From contig QQSG01000143.1 in the NCBI GenBank assembly GCA_003602665.1, forward strand, positions 48,458 through 53,486: a stretch of 5,029 nt of DNA, given 5' to 3'. Shown here in pieces: positions 1-5,029 of this stretch (within the stretch, counting starts at the first letter, position 1; each line of letters starts with the position of its first letter). Made by a program: the position numbers and the translations under genes. This stretch comes from Candidatus Poseidoniales archaeon. GTDB taxonomy: Archaea > Thermoplasmatota > Poseidoniia > Poseidoniales > Poseidoniaceae. A model generated the notes under the pieces. The model worked only from the letters and a program-made list of their open reading frames with translations. It was not told the origin of the DNA and did no database searches.

Positions 1-1985
1 GCAGCATTGTAGGAAGCGAATCCGATCAAGAAGTGCCAAAGGCCGAGTGTCTCGTTGAGTTTTCGTCCTGTCGCCTTAGGGTACCAGTAGTAAATTCCAG
101 AGAACAGAGCGAAGACAGTACCGCCGATGAACACGTAGTGGAAGTGAGCAACGACGAAGTAGGAGTCGTGGAAGTGTGTGTCAAGACCTGCAACAGGGAA
201 GAACATTCCAGAAATACCACCAAGTGTGAAGGTGATAAGGAATCCTAGAGACCAGAGTGTGTGCGTCTTCATGACAAGAGAACCGCCCCAGAGCGTCATC
301 AGCCAGTTGAAGATCTTCGCTCCAGTTGGAATTGCTACAGCCATGGTTGTGATCATGAATGCAGCTCTCCAGAACGGATCCATACCCGATGTGAGCATGT
401 GGTGTCCCCAAACAATGAATCCAACAACACCGATTCCCGCCATAGCGAAAACCATTGATTTGTATCCAAAGATGGAACGTCGAGCACTGGTTGCCAGAAC
501 TTCCGATACGATACCAAACGCAGGAATAATCACCACGTACACTTCAGGATGCCCGAAGAACCAGAACAGGTGCTGGAACAGAAGCGGATCCCCTCCGCTG
601 GTAAAGAACGTCGAACCTATCGTATGGTCAAACACGAGGAAGGCAACACCGATGATCAAAGCAGGTAGGGACATAAAGAGCATGAAGACGCTCACGAACG
701 CAGACCATGTGAACAAAGGCATCTTCATCCAAGTGATTCCAGGAGCGCGCATTGTAAACACAGTGGTGATGAAGTTGACACCACCAAGCGTTGATGACGC
801 ACCAAGCATCATCATTCCCGCAAGGAATGCAGTAGCACCAGCGTTGGCACCGTAATCTCCAGCATTGTTTAGAGAAGAATATGGAGGGTACATAACCCAC
901 GTAATGTCAGCACCTTCTCCAGACCAGATACCCGAGAAGATCAATGGTGTTGAGAAGACCAAGAGCCACAATCCCATTGCGTTAATTCGAGGGAATGCCA
1001 AATCCTTTGCACCAATTTGCAGAGGGAGGACGTAGTTCAGGAAACCTGCGATCATTGGCATAGCGCCGAGGAAAATCATGGTCGTTCCGTGAAGTGTGAA
1101 GAAGGAGTTGTATTCTTGTTGGGTCAAGAAATCATTTTCTGGCAAAGCCAATTGGATTCTGAAGAGAAGCGCCAAGACTCCACCGACGAGGAAGAAGAAG
1201 AATCCAAACAGGAAGTAAAGGATACCGACTTCTTTGTGGTCGGTTGTTGTCAGCCACGGCTTGAGGTAGCTCCAGAAGTTTCCAATGGTGAATGTTTGAG
1301 GATTGCGTCGATAGAAGACCCACATTGTCCCTAGGAGGATGATTGAGAGAGCCAATCCAATAGCGGTCAAGAGAATGACCAATGGTGGTGCAGTTGGAGC
1401 TTGCGCTTCTGCATTTAATCCGGGGACGACAACGTTCTTTATGCTCCAATAGTCATTTCCAGCACCATCAGGTTGAATGTCGCCAAAGGGTGTAGCGCCA
1501 CCACTCGCTGCGCCACCACTTACTGCGTTTCCAATAATGGTGATTTCAGTTGTATCGGTGTCACTTCCAGGTGCAGTGTATTCGAATTCCCAAGAACGGA
1601 ATTTGTTTCCGTCTTCAGTATGTGTAAGGCCGCCATCAATTGTTTGGCTGTAGGATTCATCAACAGTTGTGACGCTTCCGCCACCTTCGACGAGGATACG
1701 GAATCCACCTTGGACACCACTCCATCCTTGAGCAGGATCGCCGTTTCCGTACAGCGTCATCTCATCATTGACCAATGTGATTGTAAATGTGTACGTTTCA
1801 CTTGCATTGAAGACTTCGGGAAGTCCTTCAACAAGAATTGTCGTTGAACCGTCATTGCCTCCAGCGTGACATGAACATCCAGCGTTTGCTCCTTGTCCAA
1901 TTCCACCAGGCATTGCGCTGAATTGTGGAACGATCATCAAAGAAGCGATAACGAGTCCGAGAAGTACCATGGTGCGTCGTTGCAT
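1..1985 (-). CDS. coxA: Cytochrome c oxidase subunit I (A1-type heme-copper oxidase) with N-terminal extracytoplasmic domain fusion, 3' end outside the window
   Basis: Catalytic subunit of the terminal oxidase: it reduces O2 to water at a heme a3-CuB centre and pumps protons. The frame is open from the ATG at 1985 to the left edge (661 residues, no stop). Residues 1-24 form a signal peptide, about 25-190 a soluble domain with Cys37-Ser-Cys39-His40, 191-201 a linker and 202-224 an extra membrane helix. The canonical core begins near 245 with TTTDHKEVG. Seen in the core: heme a ligands H299 and H616, heme a3 ligand H614, CuB ligands H479, H528 and H529, the GHPEVY signature with E481 and cross-linked Y483, D-channel D328 and N335, K-channel K557, and the H606-D607 pair. 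These follow bovine COX1 numbering with an almost constant offset of 237-239, so about 90 C-terminal residues are missing. The start is supported by a strong Shine-Dalgarno and by overlap with coxB. C37 and C39 are the only cysteines visible. The identity is certain; the extension's function is unknown. Confidence 0.97.
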   Translation of the reverse strand, partial: MQRRTMVLLGLVIASLMIVPQFSAMPGGIGQGANAGCSCHAGGNDGSTTILVEGLPEVFNASETYTFTITLVNDEMTLYGNGDPAQGWSGVQGGFRILVEGGGSVTTVDESYSQTIDGGLTHTEDGNKFRSWEFEYTAPGSDTDTTEITIIGNAVSGGAASGGATPFGDIQPDGAGNDYWSIKNVVVPGLNAEAQAPTAPPLVILLTAIGLALSIILLGTMWVFYRRNPQTFTIGNFWSYLKPWLTTTDHKEVGILYFLFGFFFFLVGGVLALLFRIQLALPENDFLTQQEYNSFFTLHGTTMIFLGAMPMIAGFLNYVLPLQIGAKDLAFPRINAMGLWLLVFSTPLIFSGIWSGEGADITWVMYPPYSSLNNAGDYGANAGATAFLAGMMMLGASSTLGGVNFITTVFTMRAPGITWMKMPLFTWSAFVSVFMLFMSLPALIIGVAFLVFDHTIGSTFFTSGGDPLLFQHLFWFFGHPEVYVVIIPAFGIVSEVLATSARRSIFGYKSMVFAMAGIGVVGFIVWGHHMLTSGMDPFWRAAFMITTMAVAIPTGAKIFNWLMTLWGGSLVMKTHTLWSLGFLITFTLGGISGMFFPVAGLDTHFHDSYFVVAHFHYVFIGGTVFALFSGIYYWYPKATGRKLNETLGLWHFLIGFASYNA
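1416..1913 (-). other. Extra N-terminal domain of CoxA, Reeler-like / choice-of-anchor V type, with CxCH motif
   Basis: This covers CoxA residues about 25-190, after the predicted signal-peptide cleavage behind FSA. It starts with a Gly-rich stretch leading into GCSCHAG (37-42), followed by alternating beta-strand-like segments: TTILVEGLPEVF, SETYTFTITLVND, GGFRILVEGG, SWEFEYTAP and TEITIIGNAV. It ends in a GNAVSGG...GNDYWSIKNVVV pattern. From family knowledge, bacterial and archaeal Reeler-like 'choice-of-anchor V' domains have a similar order: a Cys-His motif near the mature N-terminus, a 'GLP..Y...TYT' strand, and a closing 'N..NGDG...D.W' motif. Those proteins normally end in their own membrane anchor. 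Here the anchor helix (202-224) continues into oxidase subunit I. Assignment is by recalled pattern only. Confidence 0.6.
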
Positions 1986-2965
1986 CACATTTCACCTCCA
2001 TCGTAGTTACTTGCCGAGCTTGTACTGCTCTTTTTGACTCCGGTATCCAAGTCACAGGTCATGCCTTCACGGGCGACGACCATAACTTCACCAGTCATGA
2101 TTGAATGTTGCATTCCACAGTATTCAGCACAGCGAATTGGGAACGTTCCTGCATCATCAGGAATGAATCCGAGTGTTGTTCCGCTTTCCAAACCTGGTAC
2201 GAAATCTTCTTTCATTCCCCATTCAGGAACCCAGAAAGCGTGTTGTACACCAACGTTTCGAGTATCGGATGCATCGACAGGCTTGGAGTGCATGTTTGCG
2301 ATGATGACCTCGTCGCATGGAATGATCATTGGATTAGAAGGGGTAATCAATTTGTGACCTACTGGGATGTGCTCCCATGTGTGGATGAGTACGCCTTCAG
2401 CGTCGAAGACCTTGACGTAATTATGCTGGAATGGGCTGTAGGTTGCAGTTGGAATACCTGTTATGTCCGTTCCATTGAAGAAGAGTTCAGTCTTGATCGT
2501 CCCCATCTTCACTTCAACCGTAGAGTCGGTATTTCCTTCAGATGTGACTTGCATAGAACCTGCGCTCCACGCAACATCGAATCCGGTTTCAGTATCTTCC
2601 CAAGTCAACGACTCTTCGTAAACGAATTCGAAATACCACTGGTAAGCATTGACTGTGATGTCAAAGGTTTCTGCCTCTTCGTCAAAGTTCCAAACTGCGG
2701 AGTTTGAGCCTAGTGCCATAACCGTTAGCCAAACAACAAGGAATGTTGGGACGATGTAAAACATCAGTTCGAGAGTTGTATTGTGCCGATCGACAGGAAA
2801 CGCCCCGACTTCAATATGGTCAATATTTGTAGTATCAGGTTCAACTCCGTCGCGGTATCTCAAAATTGCTGTAAACAGCCAACCAAATGTGAAAATGGCG
2901 ACAATAATCGACCAAAACATAAATTTGTCGTAAAGTACGTAGAAAACGGTATCTTCCGCTGGCAT
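1985..2965 (-). CDS. coxB: Cytochrome c oxidase subunit II (CuA subunit)
   Basis: This subunit accepts electrons from an external donor at its binuclear CuA centre and passes them to heme a of CoxA. It is a complete 326-residue protein. Two N-terminal membrane helices (about 13-35 and 66-86) are joined by a cytoplasmic loop, with the conserved E66 at the start of helix II (TLELMFYIVPT), where K-channel protons are thought to enter. An outer cupredoxin domain follows. Seen: the aromatic electron-entry motif QWYF (W110, Y111) and CuA ligands H242 (QHAFWVPEWG), C279, E281, C283, H287 and M290 in CAEYCGMQHSIM. No signal peptide or lipobox is visible. The W110-to-H242 gap is 132 residues against 57 in bovine subunit II, so the cupredoxin domain carries insertions of about 75 residues. 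Extra cysteines C217 and C304 are present. The Ser-rich hydrophilic tail ends in the stop that overlaps the coxA ATG. It is first in a coxB-coxA operon. Confidence 0.97.
   Translation of the reverse strand: MPAEDTVFYVLYDKFMFWSIIVAIFTFGWLFTAILRYRDGVEPDTTNIDHIEVGAFPVDRHNTTLELMFYIVPTFLVVWLTVMALGSNSAVWNFDEEAETFDITVNAYQWYFEFVYEESLTWEDTETGFDVAWSAGSMQVTSEGNTDSTVEVKMGTIKTELFFNGTDITGIPTATYSPFQHNYVKVFDAEGVLIHTWEHIPVGHKLITPSNPMIIPCDEVIIANMHSKPVDASDTRNVGVQHAFWVPEWGMKEDFVPGLESGTTLGFIPDDAGTFPIRCAEYCGMQHSIMTGEVMVVAREGMTCDLDTGVKKSSTSSASNYDGGEM
1992..1999 (-). promoter_or_regulatory. Shine-Dalgarno site of coxA inside the coxB 3' end
   Basis: On the minus strand GGAGGTGA ends six bases before the coxA ATG. 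It is complementary to the 3' end of 16S rRNA and lies within the last codons of coxB. The coxB stop and coxA start share a base (TGATG, 1983-1987). The site fixes the coxA start at 1985, and therefore shows that the long N-terminal extension is translated. It also suggests translational coupling of the two subunits. Confidence 0.85.
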
Positions 2966-2970
2966 GGTTG

Positions 2971-2976
2971 CACCCT
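2971..2976 (-). promoter_or_regulatory. Probable ribosome binding site of coxB
   Basis: AGGGTG on the minus strand ends five bases before the coxB ATG at 2965. It matches the anti-Shine-Dalgarno only in part and is clearly weaker than the coxA site. Confidence 0.45.
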
Positions 2977-2997
2977 GATTAAAGGGGCGAGAGGGCC

Positions 2998-3007
2998 TAC
3001 TTTAAGC
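2998..3007 (-). promoter_or_regulatory. Candidate archaeal TATA element for the cox operon
   Basis: On the minus strand this reads GCTTAAAGTA, an AT-rich patch centred about 37 bases before the coxB ATG. With the usual archaeal spacing of about 26 bases, transcription would begin near 2976, giving a leader of roughly 10 bases that just includes the AGGGTG motif. It is not a strong consensus match, and other AT-rich patches in the same intergenic region are possible. Confidence 0.3.
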
Positions 3008-3157
3008 GTTGGCGTAAAGCAAGTACTAGATTGAAATTCTTTGCTCCCATTTTCTTTCATATCAACCTATGTTCTTCACCTTTGAATCAATGCGTTTGTT
3101 GAAAAACCCAAACCGCTCACAGAACATGAGGCCAGTAGGCGTTTGAGGGCGGTGGAG

Positions 3158-3622
3158 ATGAATAATTCACCAAATACCATCGAACGTTTCCAGAAAGCTG
3201 GAAAGGCTCTGGGAGTGGCGCGGAACCGTAATCGTGACGAAGGATTTGCCATCATTATCGAAGGCCCTCGAGACAAAATAGCATTGAAACGACTCGGATT
3301 TACAGGTCCTCTTGAAGTGGTGAATAGGGGATGGGGGATGGATCGTTTCATCGCCTATCTGTACGAAACCTACGGAACGCGGACTGAAGACCGTAAAGCG
3401 ACGATGACGCTTCTCATGGACTGGGACCGAACCGGTGGAAGATTGCAAGCAAATTTGCGTAGTCGACTTGAATCATTTGACGTCCAAATCGATGAAGAAT
3501 TACGCCGTGTACTGATGAAGACACTGAAGCCAGAAACACGGGTTGTCGAGAGTCTTGGCGGCCTAGCAGGAGCCCTCATGCCGCACATGGGTATCGACGA
3601 ACCACTTACATCAGATTCATAG
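3158..3622 (+). CDS. Single-domain Toprim protein, UPF0292/COG1658-like
   Basis: A small 154-residue protein that is almost entirely one Toprim fold, the metal-binding catalytic domain shared by topoisomerases, DnaG primase, OLD nucleases and RNase M5. Seen: the first acidic motif IIIEGPRDKIALKRLGF with E35-G36 and D39, and the second motif LLMDWDRTGG with D88 and D90. These are the residues expected to coordinate Mg2+. The order and spacing resemble archaeal stand-alone Toprim proteins related to RNase M5, whose substrate is not established. The ATG at 3158 is chosen because GAGG (3145-3148) sits nine bases upstream and GGTG lies nearer. An in-frame TTG at 3143 and GTG at 3152 would add five or two residues and are less likely. 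It is divergent from coxB and 45 bases upstream of the NERD gene on the same strand, so possibly co-transcribed. Toprim assignment is firm; the substrate is unknown. Confidence 0.85.
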   Translation: MNNSPNTIERFQKAGKALGVARNRNRDEGFAIIIEGPRDKIALKRLGFTGPLEVVNRGWGMDRFIAYLYETYGTRTEDRKATMTLLMDWDRTGGRLQANLRSRLESFDVQIDEELRRVLMKTLKPETRVVESLGGLAGALMPHMGIDEPLTSDS

Positions 3623-3637
3623 AATTCAAGGTCGAAG

Positions 3638-3648
3638 TTCAAATACTC
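3638..3648 (+). promoter_or_regulatory. Candidate TATA element for the NERD-domain gene
   Basis: TTCAAATACTC is centred about 25 bases before the ATG at 3668, the distance expected for a leaderless archaeal transcript. No good Shine-Dalgarno precedes this ATG (only GAAAG at 3656-3660), which fits leaderless translation or read-through from the Toprim gene. The match to a TATA consensus is modest. Confidence 0.25.
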
Positions 3649-3667
3649 TGCAATTGAAAGAACCATC

Positions 3668-4888
3668 ATGGGACTTCTGAGGAATTATCGGTGGTTGAAG
3701 GCCCGAGACCTCAAACCGTATCCGAAACCAGATTTCGCAAAACTTGCAGGCACAAAATCCGAACTTGACCTTCTCGAATATATTCGAAAAATAAGCGGTG
3801 TAGTCGAAGTCTTCCATTCAGCTCGTATCAACCAAATCATCAAAGGAAGAAGTCGTAGAGAAGCAGATCTCATCGTTCTCATGAACGACCGAATCGTCTT
3901 TATTGAAGTGAAGAACTACAAAGGCGACATCACAATGCAGGAACATGTCCTGTATCAAAATGGACAATCAAGAGGCTGGACATTTGCCAAACTCGAGGAA
4001 GCAGTAGGACGATTCCGAGAAATTGCAAAGGAAGTAGGCATCGTCCTTGAAAGCGATGTTATCGAGACCGTTTTGGCTTGTGTTGGTAACGGTGTAGTCA
4101 AAGAATCCGTTCAACCTAAGGCGATAACAGGGTCTTTTGTCGCCGATTCAAAGGAGTCTGTCAAGCAGATTCTATCTCAACCGCGTGAACACTTCGAAGA
4201 ATTTGATGAAGAGACGATCAAGGCTCTGAATACGCTTCTCTCCATGTTTGGTACATGGGACAGCATTCAGTTTCCGAATGAAGCAAGACATGATGGCGAT
4301 CTTACATCACCTCGTGCGATACGAGAATGGAGGAAAACGTATCGTGAATTACGTATTATCAACGCACGTGGATGGTGGTCTACGCTGTTCAAAGGACCGC
4401 AATTTACTGGAGAACTTATTCCACGCCAAGGGAATCGTATCGAGGTTATTGATTTGGATTATGAGGAATTGGTCGGCTTGTATAATCCACACGAAATGAG
4501 TGATGAAGAGCATCCTTACGAAGGCCTTGCTTCCATCACCTTCGGCTATACTGAACTTCAAGATTGGTCAAAAGTTCAACTGATTAAGAAAAAGAAAGCC
4601 AAGGCTAGTGAAGCCAATGAAGCTGCTGAAACATCAGCGCCTCAGGAAGGCGATATTGTGCGTCAAGCCAGAGTCATCAGACATCTCACTGATGCAAACG
4701 AAGGGATTGTCTTCCGTTTGAATAAGAAGATTGAAGGTGTTTATTGGCGGAATAAAATGACTGAAATGGAATGGACACTGAAAGATGCAACCATGGCTAT
4801 CAATTCAGCACACGATGTTGAAATCACGTCCAGCAGATACATCAAGAGCAAAAAACGATGGCAAATTCACGTCAAGACCATTGAATAG
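3668..4888 (+). CDS. NERD domain-containing protein (PD-(D/E)XK nuclease-like) with an unassigned C-terminal region
   Basis: A 406-residue soluble protein with no signal peptide or membrane segment. The first ~145 residues match a nuclease-related NERD domain: helix AGTKSELDLLEYIRK with E32, then RREADLIVLMNDRIVFIEVKNYKGDI, giving D67 and the E80-x-K82 pair after a beta-hairpin. This is the PD-(D/E)XK core pattern, so metal-dependent cleavage or binding of nucleic acid is inferred. Residues 150-200 look helical. Residues 215-295 contain an aromatic-rich segment (RGWWSTLFKGPQF) and an acidic stretch that I do not recognise. A lysine/alanine/glutamate-rich linker (about 301-327) leads to a compact, probably beta-rich C-terminal domain (328-406) ending in SRYIKSKKRWQIHVKTIE. 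The gene follows the Toprim gene by 45 bases and converges on the Lrp-type gene with six bases between stops. Its role could be DNA repair, RNA processing or defence; the sequence does not decide. Confidence 0.8.
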   Translation: MGLLRNYRWLKARDLKPYPKPDFAKLAGTKSELDLLEYIRKISGVVEVFHSARINQIIKGRSRREADLIVLMNDRIVFIEVKNYKGDITMQEHVLYQNGQSRGWTFAKLEEAVGRFREIAKEVGIVLESDVIETVLACVGNGVVKESVQPKAITGSFVADSKESVKQILSQPREHFEEFDEETIKALNTLLSMFGTWDSIQFPNEARHDGDLTSPRAIREWRKTYRELRIINARGWWSTLFKGPQFTGELIPRQGNRIEVIDLDYEELVGLYNPHEMSDEEHPYEGLASITFGYTELQDWSKVQLIKKKKAKASEANEAAETSAPQEGDIVRQARVIRHLTDANEGIVFRLNKKIEGVYWRNKMTEMEWTLKDATMAINSAHDVEITSSRYIKSKKRWQIHVKTIE

Positions 4889-4894
4889 TCGGCC

Positions 4895-5029
4895 TTAGAG
4901 GACTGGCGGAATCACACGTCCATCTTCTTTGACAGTGTTGAGAACAACTTGGGTAAAGGAACGCTGTACGCCCTTTAGTGTGAATACAGTCTTGGTCAAA
5001 TCATCAAGGTCTTTTCTGCTTTGAACACG
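4895..5029 (-). CDS. Lrp/AsnC-type ligand-binding (RAM) domain protein, C-terminal 44 residues only
   Basis: A minus-strand frame enters from the right edge and stops with TAA at 4895-4897. The visible tail contains SRKDLDDLTKTVFTLKGVQR followed by SFTQVVLNTVKEDGRVIPPVL. From family knowledge this resembles the last helix and strand of the RAM (alpha-beta sandwich) domain of Lrp/AsnC regulators: a 'DLDDLTK.V..L.GV' helix, then a 'T..VLNTVKED' strand and a short tail. The upstream part is outside the window, so it cannot be told whether a helix-turn-helix domain is present (a full transcription factor) or whether this is a stand-alone RAM protein. It is convergent with the NERD gene, six bases apart, leaving no room for a long terminator. 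Confidence 0.7.
   Translation of the reverse strand, partial: RVQSRKDLDDLTKTVFTLKGVQRSFTQVVLNTVKEDGRVIPPVL

Larger units (their letters stand above)
2966..3157. promoter_or_regulatory. Divergent intergenic region between coxB and the Toprim gene
   Basis: These 192 bases separate two divergent transcription units and must hold promoters for both. They are AT-rich near 3030-3070 and 3090-3110. I see no convincing coding frame, no strong inverted repeat and no RNA gene. A weak pair of 5-base inverted arms (ACCGC near 3111-3115 and GCGGT near 3149-3153) is too short and too far apart to count as an operator. Confidence 0.6.

Noticed and set aside
178..855. A 225-codon plus-strand open frame
   Set aside because: It lies entirely antisense to coxA, whose minus-strand translation carries all oxidase motifs. 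The plus-strand product has no recognisable features.
1473..1847. A 124-codon plus-strand open frame over the extra CoxA domain
   Set aside because: I checked whether the region could code on the plus strand instead of being a CoxA extension. The minus-strand frame has a signal peptide, a domain-like pattern and a strong ribosome site; the plus-strand frame has none.
1866..1877. Canonical c-type heme site in CoxA
   Set aside because: The motif is CxCH, one residue short of CxxCH, so it is not annotated as a heme c site. It is kept only as an open question.
2105..2707. A 200-codon plus-strand open frame
   Set aside because: It is antisense to coxB, where the CuA ligands and membrane helices are read on the minus strand. 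Its cysteine- and phenylalanine-rich product looks like a shadow.
2860..3060. A 66-codon minus-strand frame starting upstream of coxB
   Set aside because: It overlaps the coxB start in another frame and would run across the likely promoter. Its product has no recognisable features.
3111..3153. Inverted repeat ACCGC...GCGGT as an operator
   Set aside because: Five-base arms separated by more than 30 bases are expected by chance.
3143..3157. TTG start at 3143 (or GTG at 3152) for the Toprim gene
   Set aside because: The ATG at 3158 has GAGG at a normal distance, and that site lies inside the TTG-started frame. The added residues show nothing conserved.
4889..4894. Terminator between the convergent NERD and Lrp-type genes
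   Set aside because: Only six bases separate the stops. No hairpin or T-run is visible there, so termination must occur inside the opposing genes.

Overview
The window looks like a piece of an aerobic archaeal genome, most likely a marine euryarchaeon of the Marine Group II / Poseidoniales type. This is inference from gene content, not a database match. The archaeal signs are a stand-alone single-domain Toprim protein of the UPF0292/COG1658 type, an Lrp/AsnC RAM-domain tail, and a short intergenic region with TATA-like AT-rich elements. Shine-Dalgarno sites are present but not universal, and base composition is moderate. All five genes use similar codons and nothing suggests a mobile element.

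Positions 1-2965 (minus strand) hold a two-gene terminal oxidase operon, coxB then coxA, joined by a TGATG stop/start overlap. CoxB (326 aa, complete) has the CuA site and two N-terminal membrane helices. CoxA (661 aa visible, its last ~90 residues lie past the left edge) has every ligand and proton-channel residue of an A1-type proton-pumping heme-copper oxidase. It also carries about 238 extra residues at its N-terminus: a signal peptide, an extracytoplasmic beta-rich domain with a Cys-Ser-Cys-His motif, a Gly/Ala/Ser-rich linker and one additional membrane helix. The domain resembles the Reeler-like 'choice-of-anchor V' proteins. This fusion is the most unusual item in the window. The large coxA frame stays open through the left edge.

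Positions 2966-3157 are the divergent intergenic region (192 bases) that must hold the promoters of the cox operon (leftward) and of the rightward genes.

Positions 3158-4888 (plus strand) hold a 154-aa Toprim protein and, 45 bases later, a 406-aa protein with an N-terminal NERD (PD-(D/E)XK nuclease-like) domain. Both are predicted to act on nucleic acid and may work together, but neither has a known partner here. From 4895 to the right edge a convergent minus-strand gene ends: the last 44 residues of an Lrp/AsnC-type ligand-binding (RAM) domain.

Functionally, CoxB takes electrons from an external donor at CuA and passes them to heme a and the heme a3-CuB centre of CoxA, where oxygen is reduced. 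The extra domain on CoxA lies on the same outer face as the CuA domain. It could therefore be a docking, metal-handling or electron-transfer accessory. No tRNA, rRNA, CRISPR array, IS element or long repeat was seen.
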